Source of the DNA: Pseudomonas sp. ADAK18
Lineage (GTDB): Bacteria > Pseudomonadota > Gammaproteobacteria > Pseudomonadales > Pseudomonadaceae
Reading direction: 5' to 3'
NCBI RefSeq assembly: GCF_012935695.1
Contig: NZ_CP052859.1
Location: 1,839,001 to 1,903,000 of the forward strand
DNA: 64,000 bases
Shown: positions 26,550 to 34,742 of the stretch, in pieces
How positions within the stretch are numbered: the stretch's first letter is position 1
How the letters are laid out: each line of letters starts with the position of its first letter
Notes under the pieces: model-generated
What the model was told of the DNA's origin: nothing
What the model saw: the letters and a program-made list of their open reading frames with translations, nothing else
The model's database searches: none
Position numbers and translations under genes: made by a program

Positions 26550-28102
26550 GACAGGCTGCCCTCCGCCGTGGTGTTGGGGTGCGAAACTGGACGCGAATCA
26601 GCCGTAGCGGGTGCCGTGCTGACCACGTAATCCTTAAGGGAAAAGTGCCGGGTGACCTGTTTGAAGCGCCAGGTCGAGCCGGGCCACAAGGTGGTGTTCT
26701 TGCCGGTACGCGGGTCCAGGTACCAGCTTTGGCAACCGCCGGTGGACCAGATAGTGCGTTTGAGTTTTTCTTGCAGATTGAGGTTGTAGGCGCTTTCCAC
26801 GGCAGGCTTGACGTCTATCGTGTCGATGCGTTGTCGCTGCATCTGCTGCAGGGCATCGAGGATGTAGGTGACCTGGGCTTCGATCATCAGAATCATCGAG
26901 TTATGCCCCAGCCCGGTGTTGGGGCCGACGATCAGGAACAGGTTGGGATAGCCCGGCACCGTGGTGCCCAGGTAGGCGTGGGCGCCGTCGCGCCAGGTGT
27001 CCATGATGTCGACTCCGTGGCGGCCGATGATGCAGCCACGGGGCAGGGGATCGGTGGCCTGGAAGCCGGTGCCGAAAATCAGGCAATCCGCCGGGTGCTT
27101 GATGCCGTCAGCGGTGATCACCCCATCGGCTTCGATACGCACCACGTTGTAGGTGACAACCTGCACATTGCTGCGCGAGAGCGCTGGGTAGTAGTCGTTG
27201 GAGATGAGTATGCGCTTGCAGCCGATGGTGTAGTCGGGGGTCAGGGTTTTGCGCAGGGAAGGGCGGGTCACTTGTTTATGCAAGTGACCCACGGCGATCT
27301 TTTGCACCACCTTCATCAGCTTCGGGTGCAGGGCAAAACCCACCACGCGACTTTCCAGGGCCAGGTAGAACGCCCCGCGAACCAGGCGCTGGGTGAAGGG
27401 CAGGTATTTGAAGGTCCAGCGTTCAAACCGCGAAATCGGCCGGTCCCGCTTGGGCATGATCCACGGTGGGGTACGTTGGAACAGGTCCAGGTGCGCCACG
27501 TGCGGCGCAATCTGCGGCACGAACTGAATGGCGCTGGCGCCGGTGCCGATCACCGCCACACGTTTGCCTTTCAATGAATAGTCGTGGTCCCACTGTTGGG
27601 AGTGGAAGCGTTTGCCCTTGAAGCTGTCCAGGCCGGGAATGTCCGGCAGTGCGGGGCGCGACAGGCCGCCCATTCCCGACACCAGCACCCGGGCGCTGAC
27701 CTGGCGGCCATTGCTGAAGCGCAGGTTCCAGCGTTGCTGCGCATCATCGAATACGGCTTGGTCCAGGCCCATGCCGAAGCGCAAGTAAGACGCCAGCTCG
27801 TAACGCTGAGCGCATTGTTCCAGGTAGGCGCGGATCTCGGCTTGGGGGGCGAACTGGCGTGTCCAGTCCGGGTTGGGCGCGAAGGAAAACGAATAGACAT
27901 GCGATTGCACGTCGCAGGCGCAGCCGGGGTAGTGGTTGTCGCGCCAGGTGCCGCCGAGGGTGTCCGCCTGCTCGGCAATAAAGAAGTCGTGCTGGCCTGC
28001 TTCCTTGAGTTTGATCGCCATGCACAGCCCGGCGAAGCCTGAGCCAATGATGGCGATGTCGACGCTATCCCTCGTACTGTCCTGCTGGGAGTAGGCATTC
28101 AT
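26546..28102 (-). CDS. FAD-dependent monooxygenase, Baeyer-Villiger type
   Basis: A 518-residue flavoprotein. The first Rossmann motif is AIIGSGFAGLCMA and the second VIGTGASAIQF. Between them FKGKRFHSQQWDHD matches the Baeyer-Villiger fingerprint FxGxxxHxxxW, with D in place of the final P. The family inserts oxygen into ketones to give esters using NADPH and O2; many members are of unknown substrate. The divergent alpha/beta hydrolase could cleave such an ester. ATG 28102 (MNAYSQQD) is chosen because the 49 residues upstream are not family-like. Confidence 0.88.
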   Translation of the reverse strand: MNAYSQQDSTRDSVDIAIIGSGFAGLCMAIKLKEAGQHDFFIAEQADTLGGTWRDNHYPGCACDVQSHVYSFSFAPNPDWTRQFAPQAEIRAYLEQCAQRYELASYLRFGMGLDQAVFDDAQQRWNLRFSNGRQVSARVLVSGMGGLSRPALPDIPGLDSFKGKRFHSQQWDHDYSLKGKRVAVIGTGASAIQFVPQIAPHVAHLDLFQRTPPWIMPKRDRPISRFERWTFKYLPFTQRLVRGAFYLALESRVVGFALHPKLMKVVQKIAVGHLHKQVTRPSLRKTLTPDYTIGCKRILISNDYYPALSRSNVQVVTYNVVRIEADGVITADGIKHPADCLIFGTGFQATDPLPRGCIIGRHGVDIMDTWRDGAHAYLGTTVPGYPNLFLIVGPNTGLGHNSMILMIEAQVTYILDALQQMQRQRIDTIDVKPAVESAYNLNLQEKLKRTIWSTGGCQSWYLDPRTGKNTTLWPGSTWRFKQVTRHFSLKDYVVSTAPATADSRPVSHPNTTAEGSLS

Positions 28103-28423
28103 AAGGTGTCCCTCGTTGGCGCTGCGCGCCTTGCGGGTTGAGGCATCGGATTGGCTCCTGTTTTTGTTATGGCTTGGGCGAACTGATTCGCCACAAATAG
28201 ATAGAACACCATTGCAAAGAAAAATTGAATTAATTATTTTAAAAAACATTTTAAATAATGTGCCTGAAAAATATCGCCTACGCTACGAACCAGTTCCTCA
28301 GGTGCGAGCTGTCCGACGGATGAGCGTTTTACGCATGCAGCAGGGTCCAGGGTGTGGACGATTGGCTAGGGGCTCGATCAATTCCGGTCGACCTCCAAGC
28401 ACAGGGAAGCAGAGGACCGAGCT
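28103..28423. promoter_or_regulatory. Divergent regulatory region with an AT-rich block
   Basis: About 321 nt between the BVMO-like gene (minus) and the alpha/beta hydrolase (plus). The centre (28210-28275) is strikingly AT-rich and contains the near-palindrome ACATTTTAAATAATGT. Similar AT-rich blocks precede alkB and fadE. AGAGGA at 28411-28416 is the ribosome site of the hydrolase. No coding sequence seen. Confidence 0.4.
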
Positions 28424-29422
28424 ATGGCTGTTGAATGGGTTGTTGCTGCGGGTGTGTTTGTGGGGGCCAGTGCGGTGTTATGGGGCATCAGTGCCTGGAT
28501 GACACGGCGTATCGAAGCGGCTGTTCCGATCAACGGGCGCTTTCTGGAGGTCGATGGCGAGCGCTTTCATTATGTAGAAGAGGGCAAGGGCCCGCCGCTG
28601 GTGATGATTCACGGCTTGATGGGCAGCAGCCGTAACCTGACCTATGCCTTGTCGGCGCAGTTGCGTGAGCACTTCCGGGTGATCACCGTCGACCGGCCGG
28701 GCTCCGGGTATTCCACTCGCCACAAAGGTACGCCTGCCGACCTGCCGGGCCAGGCCCGGCAAATGGCGACTTTTATCAAGACCCTCGATCTGGGTCAGCC
28801 CCTGGTGCTGGGGCATTCCCTGGGTGGGGCGATTTCCCTGGCGCTGGCTCTTAATCATCCCCACGCGGTTTCAGGATTAATCCTGGTGGCGCCTCTGACT
28901 TATCCTCAAGGCATGTTGCCGTTGGTCTTCGTATCATTGGCCGTGCGTCCAGCGTGGTTACGCCGCTGGGTATCGCGAACGCTGGCGGCACCCTTGGGGA
29001 TGCTGACCAAGGGCTCGGTGGTCAAGGGCGTATTTGCGCCCGATATTGCCCCGGATGATTTCTCTACCCGAGGTGGTGGTTTGCTGGGGATGCGCCCCGA
29101 TAATTTTTATGCCGCCTCCAGCGAGATTGCCCTGGTCAACGATTATCTGCCAGAGATGGTCAAGCGGTACCCGCAACTCAGCCTGCCGATTGGCTTGATC
29201 TATGGCTCGAGGGACAAGGTGCTGGACTTTCGCAAGCATGGCCAGGCCCTGGCGGACAAAGTGCCCGGGCTGAAACTGCAATTGGTCAACGGTGCCGGGC
29301 ATATGCTGCCGATCACCTCCCCGGAGCGCATTGCGGCCCTGGTCGAGCAGGTGGCCAAGCGTGCCAGGCCAGCGCAAAGCGCCACGATCCTGCACCCGCC
29401 CTTTGCCCTGGCGAGCAAATAA
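28424..29422 (+). CDS. Alpha/beta hydrolase, membrane-anchored
   Basis: A 332-residue alpha/beta-fold hydrolase with an N-terminal hydrophobic anchor (WVVAAGVFVGASAVLWGISA). The oxyanion segment is MIHGLMGSSRN, the nucleophile elbow GHSLGGA, the acid is likely in YGSRDKVLDF, and the histidine in GAGHMLPI. An esterase or lipase activity is likely, fitting its position between a BVMO-like enzyme and AlkB. It could release alcohol and acid from esters made by the BVMO (inference). Confidence 0.88.
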   Translation: MAVEWVVAAGVFVGASAVLWGISAWMTRRIEAAVPINGRFLEVDGERFHYVEEGKGPPLVMIHGLMGSSRNLTYALSAQLREHFRVITVDRPGSGYSTRHKGTPADLPGQARQMATFIKTLDLGQPLVLGHSLGGAISLALALNHPHAVSGLILVAPLTYPQGMLPLVFVSLAVRPAWLRRWVSRTLAAPLGMLTKGSVVKGVFAPDIAPDDFSTRGGGLLGMRPDNFYAASSEIALVNDYLPEMVKRYPQLSLPIGLIYGSRDKVLDFRKHGQALADKVPGLKLQLVNGAGHMLPITSPERIAALVEQVAKRARPAQSATILHPPFALASK

Positions 29423-29748
29423 TTGTGGCAATCGCGGCGTGCTCAATAGTCCTCAAAGCTTGCTCTAGACACCTGACCGAACAGATGAAAAAGAGACTGT
29501 GCGGTCACGTTTAAAAGGGCTCGAGAAAGTAGTTGACGACCTAACGATTACGCGCTATTTATTTAAAAAAATATTTCAATGTTTGTTTTGAAATGATTTT
29601 TGAAGTGCCTAAGAGCGAATAAAATAATGAAAAAAACGTCTTTTATCGCATGGTTGATTTCCTGGAGCAGTCATCGCTCCCTGAACCTGTTCACCGTTCA
29701 TTTTGCTTCCCTGCCATGCCGCGTTGCGCCAAGCGCCCGGAGGTTGCC
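29423..29748. promoter_or_regulatory. alkB upstream region with sigma-70-type promoter and inverted repeat
   Basis: A 326-nt gap. TTGACG (29533-29538) and TATTTA (29556-29561) are separated by exactly 17 nt, a good sigma-70-type promoter. Just downstream, ATTTCAA (29573-29579) and TTGAAAT (29588-29594) form a 7-bp inverted repeat with an 8-nt spacer, in the right place to be an operator. The region is AT-rich to about 29650. No regulator gene for the island lies in the window. Confidence 0.5.
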
Positions 29749-31026
29749 ATGAATCAGACCCTGGCAGCTCCGCACGTCTGGACCGATGGCAAACGCCACT
29801 TGTGGTGGCTCGGCATCATGCCCCTGGCAACTCCTTTGCTCTCCGGCGCCCTGGCCATTACCACCGGTGTACAGCAACTGTGGTGGGTCGGCGTACTGGT
29901 GATCTTCGGCCTGATCCCGCTGATCGATGGCCTGTTGGGCGAAGACGTCAGCAACCCGCCGGAATCCGCCGTCAGCGGCCTTGAATCCCAAAGCTACTAT
30001 CGCTGGATCGTCTACACCGGTGTGCTGTTTGTTATTTCCTCGGTGATCATCACCGGTTGGCTGGCAGTCAGCGGCATCGACTGGATCATCAGCGGCGGCT
30101 TGCTGCATGCCACCGCGTCGATGGATCCGTCGAGCTGGATGGCACAAACCGCCAGCTTCATCACCGCCCGCACGCAGTTACATGGTGAAGTCAGTTGGTT
30201 CACCTACCTGGGCATGGCCATGTCCACTGGCGCTGCCACCGGGATTGCCATCAACACTGCCCATGAGCTGGGCCATAAGCCGCGCCTGTTGGAAGTCATC
30301 CTGGCGAAGATCACTTTGGCACCCACCTTCTACGGACACTTCTACACCGAACATAACCGCGGCCATCACGTTCGTGTTGCGACACCGGAAGATCCGGCCA
30401 GCTCGCGGTTGGGGGAGAGCTTCTGGGCCTTCCTGCCACGCTCGGTAGGGTTCAGCGCGCGGTCGGCCTGGAACCTGGAGCGTGAACGTCTGCGCAAACT
30501 GGGGCTGCCGGCCTGGCATTGGAAGAACGGAGTACTGAGTGCCTGGATGTACAGCGTGGTGTTATGGGGCGCGATGATTGCCTGGCTGGGGGTTGGGGTG
30601 ATTCCGTTCCTGGTGATTCAGGGTGTCTACGGCTTCTCGCTGCTGGAAGTGGTGAACTACGTCGAGCACTACGGTTTGATGCGCCAGAAGTTGCCTAACG
30701 GTCGTTATGAACGTTGCTCGCCTCGGCACTCCTGGAACAGTAATCGAATTGTCACCAACATCTTTCTGTTCCAGTTGCAGCGTCATTCCGATCACCATGC
30801 CAACCCGACTCGCAGTTATCAGTCTTTGCGCCACTTTGATGAATCGCCGCAACTGCCTTATGGCTATGCAAGCATGATTGTCTGGGCTTATGTGCCGTAC
30901 TTGTGGCGTCGCCGGATGGATCATCGGGTACTCAAACATTATTCGGGTGAGGTGACATTAGCCAATATCCACCCGCCAAAACGTTTGAAGATGCTGGAGA
31001 AGTACGGCAATACCAGTAGCTTTTGA
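29749..31026 (+). CDS. alkB: Alkane 1-monooxygenase AlkB
   Basis: A 425-residue membrane di-iron hydroxylase. The histidine boxes are all present: HELGHK, EHNRGHHVRVATPEDP and LQRHSDHHANPTRSY, plus the alkane-specific NYVEHYGLMR. Paired hydrophobic helices lie near the N-terminus and between the boxes. It hydroxylates medium-chain alkanes at the terminal carbon, using electrons from rubredoxin and rubredoxin reductase, which are not in this window. The frame opens 33 codons upstream, but ATG 29749 starts the conserved N-terminal region. Followed by PraA/PraB-like genes, as in other fluorescent pseudomonads. Confidence 0.95.
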   Translation: MNQTLAAPHVWTDGKRHLWWLGIMPLATPLLSGALAITTGVQQLWWVGVLVIFGLIPLIDGLLGEDVSNPPESAVSGLESQSYYRWIVYTGVLFVISSVIITGWLAVSGIDWIISGGLLHATASMDPSSWMAQTASFITARTQLHGEVSWFTYLGMAMSTGAATGIAINTAHELGHKPRLLEVILAKITLAPTFYGHFYTEHNRGHHVRVATPEDPASSRLGESFWAFLPRSVGFSARSAWNLERERLRKLGLPAWHWKNGVLSAWMYSVVLWGAMIAWLGVGVIPFLVIQGVYGFSLLEVVNYVEHYGLMRQKLPNGRYERCSPRHSWNSNRIVTNIFLFQLQRHSDHHANPTRSYQSLRHFDESPQLPYGYASMIVWAYVPYLWRRRMDHRVLKHYSGEVTLANIHPPKRLKMLEKYGNTSSF

Positions 31027-31047
31027 TATGAAGTAGACAGTTGTTGA

Positions 31048-31110
31048 AGTACTCGGGATCTGTGTATCGCGCAGGTTTTTATCGCCCACGGTTTGCCGAT
31101 TTCGAGTACT
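31048..31110. repeat. Spaced inverted repeat between alkB and the praA/praB genes
   Basis: AGTACTCG (31048-31055) and CGAGTACT (31103-31110) are perfect 8-bp inverted arms separated by 47 nt, just after the alkB stop. It could be a large RNA hairpin or a spaced protein-binding pair. Confidence 0.35.
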
Positions 31111-31172
31111 GACTAGTTGCACGAAAGTTGTTTGACCCGAACAAAAATAAAACCAAGGGAAGGGCGTCAACC

Positions 31173-31670
31173 ATGCAAACCACTGCCAAGTTCACCACCC
31201 ATATTGTACTGGCTGCACTGGGTCTTATTGTCTATCACCAGGCCCAGGCTGCTGCGCGTATCGAACCCGCCGGCAGTGCGTTTACCGCCCAGGGTCCTAT
31301 CAGTTTCTCCAAGGGTGCCCTCATCAGCGCCGACTGCACCATCAAAGTGGCCGGCAAGGTGGCGGCGGATGGTGCGTCAGTCAGTGTCGACAAAGTCGTG
31401 TTCGACGGCGGCCTCAAGTGCAGTCGGGTTGAGGCGACAAACCTGCCCTGGATATTAGTGGCCAAAGATACCAAGAGTGGCTCGATGTCGAAAATCAGCG
31501 TCGACGTGCACGCGTTCGGCTTGGGTGGTAAGTGCGGTCCATCCACGGCCGATGGCACCTGGGATAACGCCACCGGCAAGTTGGAGGCCGCAAACGTCCC
31601 TATCGGCGAAGACTGCACCATCAAAACGGTGTCGATCAAAATGCCGCCGACTTTCAAGGTCGTCGAGTAA
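31173..31670 (+). CDS. PraA/PraB-like exported protein (alkane-oxidation activator family), copy 1
   Basis: A 165-residue exported protein with a signal peptide ending QAQAA. The mature part shares the plan of the two genes that follow: an N-terminal F-x(n)-G-P-(I/F)-S segment, paired cysteines (SADCTIKV, LKCSRV, GKCGPST, EDCTIKTV), LPW and a TWD/TW near CGP. This fits the family named alkane oxidation protein activator PraA/PraB. It is the most diverged of the three copies here. Known members are secreted and surface-active or adhesive; how they promote alkane use is not settled. Confidence 0.7.
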   Translation: MQTTAKFTTHIVLAALGLIVYHQAQAAARIEPAGSAFTAQGPISFSKGALISADCTIKVAGKVAADGASVSVDKVVFDGGLKCSRVEATNLPWILVAKDTKSGSMSKISVDVHAFGLGGKCGPSTADGTWDNATGKLEAANVPIGEDCTIKTVSIKMPPTFKVVE

Positions 31671-31804
31671 GCGCATTCGAATGTTGTAGCGGTAATTGAA
31701 TTGAGATTTGGCTGGAAAGGGAAGTTCTGCAGTTTCACCGTGACCTCTCGATCATGGCCATTACCCCCCGGCGAAATGATTCGCCATACATGTGAGGAAA
31801 AACA

Positions 31805-32287
31805 ATGAAAAGCTTGAAAACCCTCGTTTGTGCAACTTCTTTCGCAATGTGCTTTGGCGCCGCTTCCATGGCGACTGCTGCTTCGGTCTCGCCGGAAGGT
31901 CCGTTCTCGACGAATGCGGGCACCATTGTAGTGAAGTCGCCTTCGTCCTTCGGTGCTGCCGTGACCTGCGGCATCACCTTTACCGGCAACGTTAGCGGTG
32001 GCGTGGCTTCGATCAATGGCGCTTCCCTGACCGGCGGCGGTCTGTGCAGCCTGCCGACGCTGACCAACATCCCTTGGGTACTGACTGCTGCGTCTCCTAC
32101 CACCGGGACTGTGACCAACGTGGGCTATAAGATCTCGTCGATCCCGGCCACCAACTGTGGGCCTACCACTATTAACGTCGCTTGGACAGCAGGCACCAAA
32201 ACCCTCTCGGCGGCCAATCAGTCGCTGAGCGGCAACTGCACCGTGGTATCGCTGAGTGTCGTGGCACCGACGCTGTCGGTTAATTAA
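31805..32287 (+). CDS. praB: PraB-like exported protein (alkane-oxidation activator family), copy 2
   Basis: A 160-residue exported protein (signal CFGAASMATAA). The mature protein begins SVSPEGPFSTNAGTIVV and holds cysteine pairs in VTCGITF, GGLCSLPTL, TNCGPTT and GNCTVV. The sequence matches the PraB type closely. GAGG lies 8 nt before ATG 31805. It is small, glycine/serine/threonine-rich and beta-rich in appearance, as expected for a secreted amphipathic protein acting at the cell surface on hydrophobic substrates. Confidence 0.8.
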   Translation: MKSLKTLVCATSFAMCFGAASMATAASVSPEGPFSTNAGTIVVKSPSSFGAAVTCGITFTGNVSGGVASINGASLTGGGLCSLPTLTNIPWVLTAASPTTGTVTNVGYKISSIPATNCGPTTINVAWTAGTKTLSAANQSLSGNCTVVSLSVVAPTLSVN

Positions 32288-32327
32288 CCACTGCAAGACT
32301 CCGAAAAGGGTTGATCACCCGTTGAAA

Positions 32328-32380
32328 GACCGGTGCCTCGCAAGAGGCCCCGGTCGAGGGGCGCCACCGGCGGAGCCGGT
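32328..32380 (+). terminator. Two adjacent hairpins between praB-like copies 2 and 3
   Basis: Hairpin 1: GACCGG/CCTC pair with GAGG/CCGGTC around a GCAA tetraloop (32328-32355). Hairpin 2: ACCGGC-GGA-GCCGGT (32366-32380). No T-run follows, so these may be partial terminators or RNA-stabilising structures that set expression of copy 3 relative to copy 2. Confidence 0.45.
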
Positions 32381-32414
32381 TGTGAGCGGTATTTATTGTC
32401 TGGGGAACATGGCA

Positions 32415-32921
32415 ATGCAAAGCCTCAAGAAAACAGCACTTTTGGGCTCGATGTTACTCAGCCTGGGAGTTGCCTCATCCATGGCGGGCGCGGCGGGGTT
32501 CAGTCCACCGGGGCCGTTTAGCAGTACCAGCGGTAATGTTGTATTGAAATGGCCAGCGACTTTCCAGGCGCCCATGACATGCAATCTCAGTGTGTCCGGG
32601 TCCATTGATGTGAACGGTGTGGCAACCATTACAGCTGCCTCGTTGTCGGGCAACAACGCGCTCTGCACCTTGCCCAAAGTGCAGGGGCTGCCCTGGAGCG
32701 TGAACCTGAGTAGCGCTTCACAAGGCACCATCACCAACATTGGATTCTCGATGCCCAATCTTGCGCGACCAGGCGAGTCCGTCTGCGGGCCTGGCAGCCT
32801 CGCCGTCACTTGGGATAACGCCGCTCATGTGTTGGGTGCCGCCAATCAGGCAATGAACAGCAACTGCACGCTGGTGTCGTTGAACGTCACGTTGGCCGGT
32901 TCGCTCACCACTCATCCTTGA
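32415..32921 (+). CDS. PraA/PraB-like exported protein (alkane-oxidation activator family), copy 3
   Basis: A 168-residue exported protein (signal SLGVASSMAGAA). The mature start GFSPPGPFSSTSGNVVLKWP aligns by eye with copy 2, as do the cysteine segments MTCNLSV, ALCTLPKV, SVCGPGS and SNCTLVSL, and LPWSVNLSSASQGTITNIGF. ATG 32415 is preferred to ATG 32409 because GGGGA (32402-32406) is properly spaced only for the former. Probably the PraA counterpart or a duplicate of PraB. Confidence 0.75.
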   Translation: MQSLKKTALLGSMLLSLGVASSMAGAAGFSPPGPFSSTSGNVVLKWPATFQAPMTCNLSVSGSIDVNGVATITAASLSGNNALCTLPKVQGLPWSVNLSSASQGTITNIGFSMPNLARPGESVCGPGSLAVTWDNAAHVLGAANQAMNSNCTLVSLNVTLAGSLTTHP

Positions 32922-33031
32922 AGTCCACGTATCAGTCACGCCGTTCCAGGACAGGCGCTCTTTGAAAGACGCCCAGTGGGTACACGATCAACCGGCAGGG
33001 GCCGGGCGCAAATAATAATAAGGAGTGCCGC

Positions 33032-34477
33032 ATGAACAATAAGAAACAACACGCACAAACGTTACTGGGACTGGCTTTGCTGGGAAGCCTGATAACGACA
33101 GGGCAAGTGCAGGCGGGTGGCTTCTCCACACCGACCTATGGCGCTCCCGGTTGGGGTCGTGCCTTCGGTGGTGGTTCACTGTTCAAGAACGACCCGAGCT
33201 CTGCCTTCAACAACCCGGCGGCCATGGCATTCATTGATCAGAGCATCGCCCAGCAAACCGTCGATTATGCCCGGATAAAGATCAAGTACAGCGGCAAGGC
33301 TTACGACTATGCCGGTAACCCGGTCACCAATACACCCGTGCTGGATGACTTGGGCAACGTGGGTGACACGACGCTCAATAACAACAACGGCGGTCAAGGG
33401 GGCTTCACGGCCTGGCTGCCGACGGGTTTTCTGGTCATTCCGATCGGCGATCGTTTTGCGTTTGGCTTGAGCCAGGTTGTGCCTCAGGGGATGCGTACTA
33501 CCTGGGATGAGGGTTCAAAGTTCCGTGACTTTGCAGTCGACACCAAAATCGAAACCGTGGGGCTTACGGGCTCGTTGTCGTTCAAGGTAAACGACGAGTT
33601 TTCGGTGGGTGGTGGTGCCATTGTTCAACGCAGTCAGGGCTTCGTCAGTCAGAACGTGGACTTGTACGCAGCGGCCGCCAACTCACCGGGACTGGGTGGG
33701 TCCGCGTTCCCGTCAGGCATCGGCGAGTCGTTGATCAGGGTCAAGGTCGATAATGTGTCGGTCGGCTGGTTTGGCGGTGTGGTCTGGAAGCCGACGGCAC
33801 AAGACACGCTGGGTCTGAACTACCACGCCAAAATCAAAAACAAGATGACCGGCAAATATAACTTCAAGACCGATGCGGTAGGTCGTAACGCCATGACGAC
33901 GCCCTTTGGGCCCAATGGCGAAACGCTGGTGGAATTCGCCTACCCGGGCCTCAAGCTGTTCCCGGACGGTGCTAACGCCAGTGTTCAGCTGGACATCCCG
34001 GCCACGGCGGCGATTGACTGGGTACACCAGTTCAACGATCGCTGGACCTTGGGCCTGAGTGCCCAGTGGACCGAATGGTCGTCGTTCCAGGACCTGACGC
34101 TCAAATCCGAGGGGGCGACGATTGTTGCTATTCCGTACAACTACAAAAACTCGTGGATGACGTCGATTGGTGGTGACTACAAAGCCACCGACGAACTCAC
34201 CCTGCGTGCCGGTGTAGCGTACGACCAGACACCTACCCGCAACTCCACCCGTGATCCACGGATCCCGGACGGTGACCGCTACTTCCTGGCGTTTGGTGCC
34301 GGTTACGACATCAAGTATGTTCCAGGCCTGTCCATTGATGCAGCGTACTCGCACCAGTTCGTACAAACGGTCAACATCAAGACCAAGAACGTCGATCGAC
34401 TGGGCGCAGGCCAACTGGACGGCAAGGCCGAGTCTTCGGGCGATGTGGTCAGCTTGTCGGCAACCTACAAGTTCTAA
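33032..34477 (+). CDS. FadL-family outer-membrane transporter
   Basis: A 481-residue outer-membrane protein. The signal peptide ends VQAGG; GGFSTPTYGAPGWGRAFGGG then NDPSSAFNNPAAMAFID is the typical N-terminal hatch (NPA) of FadL proteins. The end, SGDVVSLSATYKF, is a terminal beta strand with final phenylalanine. FadL homologues carry long-chain fatty acids or hydrocarbons across the outer membrane; between the praB genes and fadE an alkane or fatty-acid role is the natural reading. AAGGAG precedes the ATG. Confidence 0.9.
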   Translation: MNNKKQHAQTLLGLALLGSLITTGQVQAGGFSTPTYGAPGWGRAFGGGSLFKNDPSSAFNNPAAMAFIDQSIAQQTVDYARIKIKYSGKAYDYAGNPVTNTPVLDDLGNVGDTTLNNNNGGQGGFTAWLPTGFLVIPIGDRFAFGLSQVVPQGMRTTWDEGSKFRDFAVDTKIETVGLTGSLSFKVNDEFSVGGGAIVQRSQGFVSQNVDLYAAAANSPGLGGSAFPSGIGESLIRVKVDNVSVGWFGGVVWKPTAQDTLGLNYHAKIKNKMTGKYNFKTDAVGRNAMTTPFGPNGETLVEFAYPGLKLFPDGANASVQLDIPATAAIDWVHQFNDRWTLGLSAQWTEWSSFQDLTLKSEGATIVAIPYNYKNSWMTSIGGDYKATDELTLRAGVAYDQTPTRNSTRDPRIPDGDRYFLAFGAGYDIKYVPGLSIDAAYSHQFVQTVNIKTKNVDRLGAGQLDGKAESSGDVVSLSATYKF

Positions 34478-34580
34478 GATCGTCCAGGGCAGTCGGGGAG
34501 AGGGCATCAAGCGCATCTTGATGCTCGCTTCGCGCGGTTACCCTAGCACTCGTTCCAATCTCCTTTCCTTTTGAATAACA

Positions 34581-34608
34581 AGGCTGACTCGTTCAGCCGC
34601 TATTTTTT
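34581..34608 (+). terminator. Rho-independent terminator after the fadL-like gene
   Basis: GGCTGA (34582-34587), loop CTCGT, TCAGCC (34593-34598), then GCTATTTTTT. A second hairpin, GCATCAAG/CTTGATGC at 34504-34524, lies closer to the gene without a T-run. Together they end the fadL transcript; fadE then has its own AT-rich upstream region. Confidence 0.75.
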
Positions 34609-34742
34609 CGCCAAAGCATTAAATTTAAATTTAAAAACATAATTTGAAATTATCTTTCCAAGTTTGTAGTGTGGCTTTACGCCGCAGGTCTTATCGACCG
34701 GCCTGCGTATTGGCTACGCCCTGAATCAAGTGAGGTATCTCC

